This document shows positions 35,470-44,764 of a stretch of 64,000 nucleotides of DNA, in pieces. Each line of letters opens with the position of its first letter. Position 1 is the stretch's first letter. The DNA is from CAJMNU01 sp905214855 (GTDB lineage Bacteria > Bacillota > Clostridia > Lachnospirales > Lachnospiraceae): positions 1-64,000 of the forward strand of contig CALADM010000013.1 of the NCBI GenBank assembly GCA_937890595.1. The letters run 5' to 3'. The translations under genes and the position numbers were made by a program. A model generated the notes under the pieces. It ran no database searches and had not been told where the DNA came from. It worked only from the letters and a program-made list of their open reading frames with translations.

Positions 35470-36141
35470 ATGAAACCAAAACAGTATCTTCTCTTAGCTT
35501 CTATTTTTTTCCTTTTATCTGGATGGACACTTGCCTTTGAAAGCCGTATGGCTGAAGAGCAAATGGCTGCCTCTATCGCCCCTGATGTACTCCGTTTTCA
35601 TATTCTGGCGGCAAGTGACAGTAAAGCAGACCAAGCTCTCAAACTTCAGGTACGAGATGTATTTTTAAAAACATTAAGAACAGAACTTTCCACAGATGCT
35701 GACAAACAAGATATTATAGAGTATGTCAATCACGAAAAATCCGTTTTAGAATCTTCCCTGAATACTTACATAAAAAATCAAGGAGTTTCTGACACGGTAT
35801 CTATTCAGACTGCCAATATCCATTTTCCCAGACGCACATATGGTGCATTCACATTTCCCTGCGGAAACTATGATACAGTCCAGATATACATTGGTCCTGC
35901 AAATGGACATAACTGGTGGTGTGTCTTATATCCCTCTCTCTGCTTTACTGATGAAAGTGGTCCCTCACTTCCAGCTTCATCCTGTCAGATTCTTCAGGAA
36001 TCACTGGAAAAAGGGACCTATCAAGATATGCTTTCTCAAAACATTTCCATTATGGAATACCTAGATCATATAGAAGCAAAATTTTGGATTCAAAAACCAC
36101 TTTATGCACTCCAGCATCTTCTGACAAAACAGGAAATTTAA
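35470..36141 (+). CDS. spoIIR: Stage II sporulation protein R
   Basis: 223 residues with an N-terminal signal/anchor helix. Conserved SpoIIR segments are present: LRFHILAASDSKADQALKL, YGAFTFPCGNYDTVQIYIG and GHNWWCVLYPSLCF. In sporulating Firmicutes SpoIIR is made in the forespore, secreted into the intermembrane space and triggers SpoIIGA to cleave pro-sigma-E in the mother cell. Start chosen at MKPKQYL, with AAGGAG six bases upstream. I could not find a convincing sigma-F promoter. It shows that the organism's lineage sporulates. Confidence 0.93.
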   Translation: MKPKQYLLLASIFFLLSGWTLAFESRMAEEQMAASIAPDVLRFHILAASDSKADQALKLQVRDVFLKTLRTELSTDADKQDIIEYVNHEKSVLESSLNTYIKNQGVSDTVSIQTANIHFPRRTYGAFTFPCGNYDTVQIYIGPANGHNWWCVLYPSLCFTDESGPSLPASSCQILQESLEKGTYQDMLSQNISIMEYLDHIEAKFWIQKPLYALQHLLTKQEI

Positions 36142-36195
36142 TGCATTGTCACAGCCATAGTAATACTAGGAACAACATACTATTATACTGCTGAT

Positions 36196-37404
36196 TTAAG
36201 CGGCGAGATATCCTTCCACTGCCCTTCTATACGTCTCAATTGCCTGAAACAGAGATAATCTCGCTGTTTTTTCTTTACTGACAGCAGAATCATATGCATT
36301 CTGCATCTGCATAAGCTGCAGATCACCAATACTTCCCAATTCCTTTTGCCTTTTTGATGTATCCAGATTTTTCTGTGCTGTCATTACCGCATTTTGAGCT
36401 TCCTCAAGTTCTCTCCTTGCCTGACCTGCCGCATCATAGAGAGACGTTATACTCTTTGAAATGCTTTGTTCCTTCTCACGGATCGTTCTCTTTAAATTTT
36501 CTTTACTGTACTCTTCTGTTGTATTTTCCAGAGAACGCTTGTCATATTTTAACATATAATTATTTTCTGTGGCATGTATGATATCTGCCTGTACATCTGC
36601 ATGTTCCAGATAAGCAACATCCGGATCTGGGATAGGGCGTATCTCTGGACTGGCATCATAATCCCATCCTGTTAAAAGACATAGATTTTGACGTATCGAA
36701 CGGATTCCGGATTCTATCTGCATTTTTGATGTCTGAAGATTTTTAACATTTTGCTGTGCCCCTAACACATCATTTTCCGTTGCCATCCCCAATTTTTTCT
36801 GACGTTCTGTAGATTCTAACACTGCTTTCAGAAGATCTTCACTCTTTTCCACCAGCTCCTGATTCACCACCAGTTTTTCATGTGATATCATCAAATCCTG
36901 TGCGGTTGCTGTCAACATTGCCTGAATATGATCAAACTGATGTTTCATCAAAGGACCATCTATAATGTATGACTCGATCTGCTGTTCCACTTGAAGAGCT
37001 CCTGATTCCATAGAATGTGATGCATATAGGAGCTGGCTGTAACTGTTTGTAAGAAGCGCCATCATAGGATCAGACATGATATCTGCCATATCTGCTGCCT
37101 GTTCATGAAGCCGATCTGCCGTTTCCTCTAGCTCTTCCCTTCCCTTTTCTGATGTCTTCTGACTTCGCAGTTTCTTATATGTTTCATCATTATTCTGGAT
37201 CACTACATTATATTCATTGATCAGATTAGGGATTTCACCATATTCCAGAATGTTGTCTCTAAGCATCGCCCATTCCTCCTCCGTATATGCAAAGGGAGGA
37301 CTGACTGCAAATGCCGGAGCAGCAGCTCCAAGAGACATAAAGATCGCTGCAGCAGCTCCAAACAATCTCCTTCCATTTTTTGTCTTTGTCCTTTTATCTA
37401 TCAT
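36196..37404 (-). CDS. TolC-like coiled-coil secreted protein, second copy
   Basis: 402 residues. A signal peptide (ends PAFAVS) is followed by long helical coiled-coil stretches in two homologous halves, the outer-membrane-efflux/TolC pattern, here in a monoderm. It has the RQNLCLLTGWDYD-type motif also found in the neighbouring paralogue (RQNLCVMTGWEYD). Last gene of the TetR-adaptor-RND-TolC-TolC operon. Start chosen at MIDKRTK with GAGGTGAG upstream. It may form a wall-spanning tube or extracellular partner for the pump; the role is inferred. The 54 bases to the convergent spoIIR hold only a weak hairpin. Confidence 0.8.
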   Translation of the reverse strand: MIDKRTKTKNGRRLFGAAAAIFMSLGAAAPAFAVSPPFAYTEEEWAMLRDNILEYGEIPNLINEYNVVIQNNDETYKKLRSQKTSEKGREELEETADRLHEQAADMADIMSDPMMALLTNSYSQLLYASHSMESGALQVEQQIESYIIDGPLMKHQFDHIQAMLTATAQDLMISHEKLVVNQELVEKSEDLLKAVLESTERQKKLGMATENDVLGAQQNVKNLQTSKMQIESGIRSIRQNLCLLTGWDYDASPEIRPIPDPDVAYLEHADVQADIIHATENNYMLKYDKRSLENTTEEYSKENLKRTIREKEQSISKSITSLYDAAGQARRELEEAQNAVMTAQKNLDTSKRQKELGSIGDLQLMQMQNAYDSAVSKEKTARLSLFQAIETYRRAVEGYLAA

Positions 37405-37487
37405 CTGCCTCTCACCTCTCATTCTTCCAATCAGATATCCCCAGAGACACCTGCGCTATTTTCCACATTTCCTATTTATGTGACATA

Positions 37488-38774
37488 TCAGGATGCTGAT
37501 GAAGCAGACTGGATCAGCCCCTTCTTTCCCCATTCATAATTCTCCATAGCCTGAAAAAGATTGAGTTCTGCTACTTCTAATGTAGTTTCTACTTTAGAAA
37601 ATTGTGCTTTCTGCTGTAAATACTCCAATTGGCTCATCATACCCAGTTGGTACTTCCTGTCTGCTGCATCCATATTATTTTTTTCCATATCATAAGCAGT
37701 TTTGGCAGACTCATAGGCAGACTTGCTCTGACATGCTGCATCATACAATCCCTCAAAAGAAGATTTTACTGTCTGCTCAGTCTGTTCCAGACTTCTCTGT
37801 TTAGAAACCTTTTCGTTTCCTGAAGCAGTTTCTGTATATTCGATTGCTGCAATTCTTCTGTCATAACTATTATTAAATGCCTGCTGTCTGTCTGACTCCA
37901 GATCCATAGCCAAAACCTTTTCCATATCTACCTGCGGGATTGCCTGAATATCAGGGGAATCGTCGTACTCCCACCCTGTCATCACACAAAGATTTTGACG
38001 TACACTCTCTAATGCATTCTGCTGTGCTGCAATGGAAACTTCCAGAGTTCTCACCGCATCCTTTGCAGTTGTCACCTGCATTTCTGTTGCCAATCCTGAA
38101 GCTGCCTTTCTGCTCACTGCTTCATATGTCGCCTGTGCCAGCTCTTTTTGTACATTCAGATCGGCTATTTGGAGTTTCATCTGATTATACTGGTTCATCA
38201 TACTCTGTGCTGATGCCACCAATCCCATCTCTACTTTTTCATTCTGGAGTTTGCTCAATGCATTAGATAAACCTGAACCCTTTGCCTGATCTCTAAGCTG
38301 TTTTGCATAAGCTTTCAATGCCTTAGCATTATAGATATAATTTGCATACATTGCCTGACCGGCCTGTGCCTCCATTCCAGTCATATCCCCATACAAATCC
38401 TCAAGTTCTTCTGCTCTTGCCTCCAGATCATCCGCCTCGTCTTCCAGTTCTGCTGCCATCTCCTCATTATTTTCTTCATTTCTGGAATTTGCCAGAGAGG
38501 TCTGATTATTTCTGACTGTCACATTAAATTCGTGGATCAGATCTTTAAGCTCACGGTACTCCATCGTATTATCCATCAAGATCTGATATGTGATCTCATC
38601 TGATCCTTCTGCACTTTTCTCCTCAGAGCCCGATTTCTGTTCTTCTGCGATCGCCGCTGCCATAGCAGGACCTGTTGCTTTTGGTGCTGCCCAGACAGGC
38701 AGAACTGTGCTGCCTGTCAGCAAAGAGGTGATTCCCAAAACTGCTATTGTTTTTGTTTTCATCTTCTTTTTCAC
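37488..38774 (-). CDS. TolC-like coiled-coil secreted protein, first copy
   Basis: 428 residues from a GTG start with GAGGAGG seven bases upstream. It has a signal peptide (ends PVWAA), a Glu/Ala/Asp-rich coiled coil (about 70-135), then the two helical halves of a TolC-like protein with RQNLCVMTGWEYDDSP. It is paralogous to the next gene at recognisable but moderate identity. Lies 38 bases after the RND pump gene. Two TolC-like proteins per pump is unusual and suggests hetero-assembly or two substrates. Confidence 0.8.
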   Translation of the reverse strand: MKKKMKTKTIAVLGITSLLTGSTVLPVWAAPKATGPAMAAAIAEEQKSGSEEKSAEGSDEITYQILMDNTMEYRELKDLIHEFNVTVRNNQTSLANSRNEENNEEMAAELEDEADDLEARAEELEDLYGDMTGMEAQAGQAMYANYIYNAKALKAYAKQLRDQAKGSGLSNALSKLQNEKVEMGLVASAQSMMNQYNQMKLQIADLNVQKELAQATYEAVSRKAASGLATEMQVTTAKDAVRTLEVSIAAQQNALESVRQNLCVMTGWEYDDSPDIQAIPQVDMEKVLAMDLESDRQQAFNNSYDRRIAAIEYTETASGNEKVSKQRSLEQTEQTVKSSFEGLYDAACQSKSAYESAKTAYDMEKNNMDAADRKYQLGMMSQLEYLQQKAQFSKVETTLEVAELNLFQAMENYEWGKKGLIQSASSAS

Positions 38775-38812
38775 CAGATTACCTCCTCTATCTCAAACTT
38801 CATGTTCATACT

Positions 38813-41800
38813 TTAATCTACTTCCAGTTCTTTCTTAGGCGGGCGGTTCAGCAATGTATAGTAGACTGGCAATAAGATCAATGCCAAAATCGTGGAAGCA
38901 GTCAGTCCTCCTACGTTGACAAGCGCCAATCCCTGCATCAATTGACCATTATCACCATATCCTGCTGCCATAGGGATCATGGAGACAACAGTTGTCAATG
39001 TTGTCATAAGGATCGGTCTGAGACGGGTTGCCCCTGCCTCTATCAGAGCTGTCTTCATATCCATTTCGGCACGATACTGATTTACTGTATCTACATATAA
39101 GATACCATTATTTACAACATTTCCTACCAGCATCATAAATCCAAGCAGAGATGGCATACTGATGCTGACATCTGTATAGAACAGGAATCCAAATGCTCCG
39201 ATCAAACTGAATGGGATTGTTGTCATAACCATAATGGAAAATTTAGGAGATTCAAACTGTGCTGCCATAACTACAAATACCAGAAAGACTGCCATTCCAA
39301 TTGCAGTAAACAGGCTTGAAAATTCTTCATTCATCATCTCTGTCATTGCATTTTCTGCTATGGATATACTTCCCACTGCATATTGTTCCCGAACTATCTT
39401 ATCCAGTTCTGTTTTTGTCATCTCTGTAGCCTGATCTGTGTAGTTTGCAGTAATTGTCACCTGATACTGCTTGTTGATACGTTCGATCGCCTGTGGGCTG
39501 TCCTCCATACGGATATCCGCAAGATCAGTCAGCGCCACAAAACCACCCGTAGAAGTCGGCAAAAGAATATCTTTTACTTTTTCCAGCGTGTTATACTCTT
39601 CTGGACCATATTCCACCATAACACTGACTTCCTCGCCATTGACATCCATGGTCATTGCCTCTGTACCGCCAAGAATTCCATTCACAGAAGTTGCTACTGC
39701 AATTGGTGTCAAACCTTCTGCTGCAGTCTTGACCGGATCAATCTCCAATTTAACAATCGGTGCTGCATTTTCCAAAGTGGAATGCACCTGTGTCACATCA
39801 TTGCGATTTTTCAACTCCTCTACCAGACGGTCAGATACCTCTTTTGCATCTTCATATTGGGCACTTTGAACGATTACTTCATAGTAACCCAGATCTGTTT
39901 CCATCATACTCATGGTACTCATAGAATCTACAGTCACAGAACAATCCGGCAAACCACAAAGAACAGGCTTCCAGACATTCACCAGATCATCTGTTTTTAT
40001 CTTTCTGTCATCTTTCAGATAAGCTGTCACGGTAGCTGTTCCGCTTCCCAACATAGTCGTTCCGCTTCCTCCATAAGAAAGCATATAAGATTCCACATTT
40101 TCATCGTTTGCAACATACTCTTCAATGACACTCAAAATCTCATTGACTTTTTCATTGGTAAGACCCGGTTTCAATTCTGCTGAAACTTGGATTCTTCCTT
40201 CATCTCCTACTGGCATCATCTCCATTTTAAGTTTTGTTGCCATAGCCAGTGAAAGAACTAAAAGCAAAACCGTAACAACAATAACTGTCCTACGTTTCGG
40301 AAGGATGTGTTCCATCATATGGCGATATGCATTCTGCATCCTTTTTACCAGCTCAGACATCGGTGCTTCTTTTTCTTTTGGACGATAAAAAGCGTAGCAA
40401 AGCGGTACGATTGTCATTGCAGAGATCAAAGATGCAACCATACAGAATACAATGGTAAATCCTAATGGTTTAAATAACTGCCCTGACATTCCTTTCATCA
40501 ACGCAATCGGGATAAAAACAACACAGGTTGTTACAGTTGATCCAAATATAGAACGACTTACAATGCCAGTTCCCTTCAAAGCAGCCTCACGATATTGTAA
40601 AAATCCATTACCGGTGTTTGCCCTGAAACAGCTCTCCAGCACAACGATCGAGTTATCTACCATCATACCGACACCAAGGACCAAACTTCCCATCGTAATA
40701 ACATTGAGTGAAAATCCCATCACATACATCAGGCAGAATGCTGTAAGAATAGATACTGGAATGGAAGTACCCACGATCAAAGATGCCTTGATATCGCCAA
40801 AAAACAGGAAAATGATCACCATAGAGATCACGATCGCCATGATTAATGTCTGAAATACTGACTTTAAGGATGATTTGATCATCTCACTGCTGTCGCTGAC
40901 TACAATAATATCAAGCCCTGGATGTTCTGCTTCCATTTTGTTGATCGTTTTTTGCACTTCTCGTGAAACTTCCACTGCAGATGCAGATTGTTGTTTTTTG
41001 ATGGACAATGTCATCGTATCTTGTCCGTCATAACGGCTGATACCATTATCATCCGATTTTGCCATATATACATTTGCCACATCTTCCAAATGGATCAGAT
41101 TTCCATTTCCCATTGGAATGACAATCTGTTTCAGACTTTCTACTGTATTATATGTACTTCCCGCACTGACAGAAAGATTCTGGCTTCCCATCTTTGTTGT
41201 TCCTGCTGGGAATGTAAAATCTGCACTTGCTACAGTCTGTGCGATCGCATTCATATTCAAATGATACTGCTGCAGTTTATCCGGAAGAATTTCCACCCGA
41301 ACATACTCTTTTTCACCACCACTGGAATCCACGCTTGCCACAGAAGAGATTTTTTCAAATTCAGGCTGTAATGTGTTCTTCACAAAGTTATACATATTCT
41401 GTACATTACTATTTCTAACCGATAAAATAACAGAAGCCTGATCGTTGATGTTAAATTCTACGATTGTTGGTTCTTGACAATCATCCGGAAGTGTATTATT
41501 TAAACTGTCTATCTTTTTCTTTAATTCAGAATATGCATTATCCATATCAGAACCATACTCATATTCCAAAAGAACCATAGAAACATTTTCTTGAGAATAA
41601 GACGTAGTTGATTCAATTCCACTAAGGATACCTGTTACCTCTTCAATTGGTTTTGTAACAAGTTCATTCACGTCTTCCGGACTGGCTCCCGGATATATTG
41701 TGCTAATGATCATCATAGGCATTTCCATATCCGGAGTCAGCTCCAGCTTTGCCCCCGTCACGGAAGAAATTCCAAAAACGATCAGACACAGTACACATAA

Positions 41801-41845
41801 AAGTGTTGTGACTGGTCTTTTCAGGACATTTTTTGTCAAATTCAT
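38813..41845 (-). CDS. RND-family efflux permease (HAE1/AcrB-like)
   Basis: 1010 residues with the twelve-helix RND plan and two large extracytoplasmic loops. The proton-relay region GVGMMVDNSIVVLE in TM4 and the N-terminal KRPVTTLLCVLCL membrane entry are typical; PGASPEDVNELVTKPIEE begins the first porter domain. It probably exports amphiphilic compounds using proton flow. GGAGG lies ten bases upstream. It follows the adaptor gene by 15 bases in a TetR-controlled operon. Confidence 0.94.
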   Translation of the reverse strand: MNLTKNVLKRPVTTLLCVLCLIVFGISSVTGAKLELTPDMEMPMMIISTIYPGASPEDVNELVTKPIEEVTGILSGIESTTSYSQENVSMVLLEYEYGSDMDNAYSELKKKIDSLNNTLPDDCQEPTIVEFNINDQASVILSVRNSNVQNMYNFVKNTLQPEFEKISSVASVDSSGGEKEYVRVEILPDKLQQYHLNMNAIAQTVASADFTFPAGTTKMGSQNLSVSAGSTYNTVESLKQIVIPMGNGNLIHLEDVANVYMAKSDDNGISRYDGQDTMTLSIKKQQSASAVEVSREVQKTINKMEAEHPGLDIIVVSDSSEMIKSSLKSVFQTLIMAIVISMVIIFLFFGDIKASLIVGTSIPVSILTAFCLMYVMGFSLNVITMGSLVLGVGMMVDNSIVVLESCFRANTGNGFLQYREAALKGTGIVSRSIFGSTVTTCVVFIPIALMKGMSGQLFKPLGFTIVFCMVASLISAMTIVPLCYAFYRPKEKEAPMSELVKRMQNAYRHMMEHILPKRRTVIVVTVLLLVLSLAMATKLKMEMMPVGDEGRIQVSAELKPGLTNEKVNEILSVIEEYVANDENVESYMLSYGGSGTTMLGSGTATVTAYLKDDRKIKTDDLVNVWKPVLCGLPDCSVTVDSMSTMSMMETDLGYYEVIVQSAQYEDAKEVSDRLVEELKNRNDVTQVHSTLENAAPIVKLEIDPVKTAAEGLTPIAVATSVNGILGGTEAMTMDVNGEEVSVMVEYGPEEYNTLEKVKDILLPTSTGGFVALTDLADIRMEDSPQAIERINKQYQVTITANYTDQATEMTKTELDKIVREQYAVGSISIAENAMTEMMNEEFSSLFTAIGMAVFLVFVVMAAQFESPKFSIMVMTTIPFSLIGAFGFLFYTDVSISMPSLLGFMMLVGNVVNNGILYVDTVNQYRAEMDMKTALIEAGATRLRPILMTTLTTVVSMIPMAAGYGDNGQLMQGLALVNVGGLTASTILALILLPVYYTLLNRPPKKELEVD

Positions 41846-41860
41846 ATTTGCCGTTCCTCC

Positions 41861-42916
41861 TTACTGTTCCTCACGAAGATTTACATTCGCTCCCTCATAT
41901 AAATCGGTTGTCCATGACACAATAACCTGATCTTCATTTGTAAGCCCCTCTGTCACCTGAATCTTCTCATTATTAGAAAGACCAGTTGCAATGGCTCTCT
42001 CAGTCACCACTCCATCTTGATACAGATATACATATGGTTCTGTATCTTTATAGTATACGGCATCCAAAGGAATGGTCATTACACCTTCAGCTCTTTGTGC
42101 ATCCATTGTCACCTTTGCATAAGAACCATTCATCAATGCCTCTCCATCCACAATATTTCCTTTTACCTGAAACAGCCCCGTCTGCGGGTCTACCATAGAA
42201 GCGATCTCTGTAATCTCACCTGAATAACTGCTTCCGTTTTTTTCCAATACGATCTGCTGCCCAACAGCAAGCCCCTTTACCACTCTCTCAGGTACAGAAA
42301 AACGAACAGCTCGATTCCCTTCTCCTGTAATCACACACACTGGTGATGACTGAGCTACCATATCTTTTACTTCCATATCACAGCTTTCAATCTTTCCTGC
42401 AATTGGTGCAGTGATCTGACTGTATTCTACCTGTGTATTATAAGCAAGCTGTGCTGCTTCATACTGCAATTTTGCCATCTCTGCACTGCTTTTAATCTGT
42501 TCAAAACTCTGTGCAGAGATATCTCCACTTTCATATAGCACCTGCATTCTCTGCAAGTTGGTCTGGGCATCCTGCATAGAAACTCTTGCTGTATCCAGAT
42601 TGATCCTAGCAGCATCTACCTGCTTTGTGTCTATTTTAGCCAGAACATCTCCCACTTTTACAATATCTCCGGTTTTCACCAAAACCTCTGTGACCTCTCC
42701 GGGCATTTTGGGAACTACATAATATAGATCTGAAGGTTCGATCAAACCCATCAAACTGCTCTGCACTACGATCGTATCTGTTTGCGGACATTCTGCTTCC
42801 ACCACTGGTGTCACCGCAATCTCTATGGTCTCTTCCTGTTTCAGAAATTTGGGAACCGTTATCGCAGCTCCGATTGCAAAAACAACACCCCAAATAGCCA
42901 CTGTTTTCATTTTCAT
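41861..42916 (-). CDS. RND efflux periplasmic-adaptor-type (HlyD/MFP) protein
   Basis: 351 residues. An uncleaved N-terminal membrane anchor precedes a lipoyl/barrel-sandwich domain (PGEVTEVLVKTGDIVKVGDVLAKID, completed by ITAPIAGKIES), which is split by an alpha-helical hairpin, then beta-barrel and membrane-proximal domains. Such adaptors bridge the RND pump to its TolC partner. GAGGG is seven bases before the ATG. It is the second gene of the efflux operon. Confidence 0.93.
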   Translation of the reverse strand: MKMKTVAIWGVVFAIGAAITVPKFLKQEETIEIAVTPVVEAECPQTDTIVVQSSLMGLIEPSDLYYVVPKMPGEVTEVLVKTGDIVKVGDVLAKIDTKQVDAARINLDTARVSMQDAQTNLQRMQVLYESGDISAQSFEQIKSSAEMAKLQYEAAQLAYNTQVEYSQITAPIAGKIESCDMEVKDMVAQSSPVCVITGEGNRAVRFSVPERVVKGLAVGQQIVLEKNGSSYSGEITEIASMVDPQTGLFQVKGNIVDGEALMNGSYAKVTMDAQRAEGVMTIPLDAVYYKDTEPYVYLYQDGVVTERAIATGLSNNEKIQVTEGLTNEDQVIVSWTTDLYEGANVNLREEQ

Positions 42917-42991
42917 TCTTTTTCCCTCTTTCTATTTCTTCTATATTGAATTGTATAGTCTAATTTCTTTTTATTTCTTTTTGTTTCCTTT

Positions 42992-43651
42992 TCATATTTC
43001 ATCTTTTATTTCATCTTTCTTTCCTCTCTCCTTCTCTTCTTTACAAAAATTTTGAAATCCTCTGCGAAGCAAATCTACTTTAAACCTAAACTCTTCTAAA
43101 AGTTCCTCATCTGTCTTTTTTCCAATAAACTTCATACCAAAAGTTTGTATGATGAGTGCCTGCAATACCTGTAATACTTCTTTGAATTCTTTTTCATATC
43201 CCTTGGGTATCACACTTTCTTCACATAACAGCATTTCCATCACAGTACCACATCTGTTTTCCTGAATATTTTCGTCAAGCAACTCTCCCATCTCATTGCT
43301 GCTCGTGAGGATATTTTGAAAAAACTGATAGTCTTCGTTCTTACTCTGACATCTCTTCATTCCCTTGATAAGAACCTGCTCTGCCGCATCATATATGTCT
43401 CCTCCATTTTCAGAAAGACATTGCCTGAGATAATTTCTTAAATCTCTGTTCATCTCTTCCAAGATGTAATGCATCAATTCTCTTTTATCTTCAAAATATG
43501 TATAAAAGCTCCCACGAGAGATTTCAGCGTTCTGTATGATCTTATTAATAGATACATTTTCTAAAGGAACTCTTGAAAACTCTTGAACCGCAGCCCTTTG
43601 AATCGCTCTTTTCTTTTCCTCAGGAAGCCTGTAAAATCGTTCTGTTGGCAT
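42992..43651 (-). CDS. TetR-family transcriptional regulator
   Basis: 219 residues. The N-terminal helix-turn-helix (VSINKIIQNAEISRGSFYTYFEDK) is of the TetR type; the rest is an all-helical ligand domain of no recognised class, with a charged C-terminal tail. It is the first gene of the efflux operon and lies directly behind a promoter with two identical palindromes, so it very likely represses its own operon and is released by a pump substrate. Confidence 0.93.
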   Translation of the reverse strand: MPTERFYRLPEEKKRAIQRAAVQEFSRVPLENVSINKIIQNAEISRGSFYTYFEDKRELMHYILEEMNRDLRNYLRQCLSENGGDIYDAAEQVLIKGMKRCQSKNEDYQFFQNILTSSNEMGELLDENIQENRCGTVMEMLLCEESVIPKGYEKEFKEVLQVLQALIIQTFGMKFIGKKTDEELLEEFRFKVDLLRRGFQNFCKEEKERGKKDEIKDEI

Positions 43652-43739
43652 TCCCTTCCCCCCTATTCTTAAAATTTATCCATTATTTTATTCTCTCTTT
43701 TTAGTTCCTTTCTTGTTTATTTTTTTAACTTTTATAAAA

Positions 43740-43754
43740 ATGACACCTTGTCAC
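43740..43754. promoter_or_regulatory. Operator O2 of the TetR efflux operon
   Basis: ATGACACCTTGTCAC: the same palindrome as O1 apart from its first base. It overlaps the predicted transcription start (near 43751), 24 bases from O1 centre to centre. Confidence 0.75.
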
Positions 43755-43757
43755 TTT

Positions 43758-43786
43758 ATTATAGTGACACCTTGTCACCATGTCAA
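43758..43786 (-). promoter_or_regulatory. Consensus promoter of the efflux operon with operator O1 in the spacer
   Basis: Minus-strand TTGACA (43781-43786) and TATAAT (43758-43763) are perfect and 17 bases apart. GTGACACCTTGTCAC, a 6-bp palindrome with a 3-base centre, occupies 43764-43778, nearly the whole spacer. A bound regulator would block polymerase completely. A/T-rich sequence upstream (43800-43840) may act as an UP element. Confidence 0.85.
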
Positions 43787-43844
43787 TTCACTCCATTCAT
43801 ATTTAATATTTTTTTCATTATTATAATTTTTTTATAATTTAAAT

Positions 43845-44699
43845 CTACCATGTTATTATCTCATCAATGATTTTTCTTTGTTCAGCACTGGATTTTCTTA
43901 AATAAAGACGTGTCGTTTCCACACTCTCATGCCCCAACAGATCTGCTAAAAGAGCAATATCTTTTGTTTTTTCCAGAAAATTTTTGGCAAACCGATGCCG
44001 AAAGGAATGTGGGTATACTGTATTAGGATCAATACCATAACGAACCGCAAAGCATTTCAGACGGTCACGGACTCCTCTTGGTGTAATCTGTCTCCCTTGA
44101 CGGTTCACAAACAAAAAACCACTCTGGATTTTCCTTTCTTCCATCCACCTATTTGTCTCCTGTACCAATTGTTCCGGAAAATAAACCCGTCTTATCTTTC
44201 CACCTTTTGAATATAGATCCATATAACCTCGTTTTAAATGTTCTACTCTGATCTGGATAACTTCACTCACCCTAGCACCTGTTCCTGCCAAAAAACGAAC
44301 CAAAAAATACCACATCTTTAATCTGTCTTTTTTCAATCCCTCAGTCAATATCTTATAATCTTCCTGTGAAATGATCCTGTCTGCATAGGAACATCTTTGT
44401 ATCACAGCCGTTTCTAAACGATACTCTTTTTGTCCATCTCTTAGTCTCTCATTTTCATTCAAATAGCACAAAAAACGGTTTAATGCACTGATTTTCAAAT
44501 TGGCGCTACTCACTTTATAATGTTCCAACAAAAACTTTCTATATGCTTCTAAATATTCTATACGAACTTCTTTATATTGCTCAAAAAATCCTCTCACTGC
44601 GCATCCATATGCCCGAATTGTATTCATAGAACATTCCTGTTTTTTTAAATATTTCAAAAAATCTTCTACATCTTCTATTGGATCTGCTGCATTTCCCAT
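43845..44699 (-). CDS. Tyrosine recombinase/integrase, copy 1
   Basis: 284 residues. N-terminal SAM-like core-binding domain (about 10-90), then a catalytic domain with Arg in GTGARVSEVI, HSFRHRF (His-x-x-Arg), LLGHES, and the nucleophile Tyr in TTRLYLRK. It is the short type without an arm-binding domain, as in XerC/D-like and phase-variation recombinases. Start uncertain: ATG (MGNAADP) is used; a GTG lies five codons upstream. It follows its paralogue by about 65 bases. Confidence 0.9.
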   Translation of the reverse strand: MGNAADPIEDVEDFLKYLKKQECSMNTIRAYGCAVRGFFEQYKEVRIEYLEAYRKFLLEHYKVSSANLKISALNRFLCYLNENERLRDGQKEYRLETAVIQRCSYADRIISQEDYKILTEGLKKDRLKMWYFLVRFLAGTGARVSEVIQIRVEHLKRGYMDLYSKGGKIRRVYFPEQLVQETNRWMEERKIQSGFLFVNRQGRQITPRGVRDRLKCFAVRYGIDPNTVYPHSFRHRFAKNFLEKTKDIALLADLLGHESVETTRLYLRKSSAEQRKIIDEIITW

Positions 44700-44764
44700 T
44701 TTTTCACCAGTCACTTTCTTTAAAAGTATCTTTCTCTGCTATTTTTATTTATCTATCTGTTCCT

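Noticed and set aside
39383..40183. 266-aa open frame on the plus strand
   Set aside because: Antisense to the RND pump gene; composition typical of a reverse-frame shadow.
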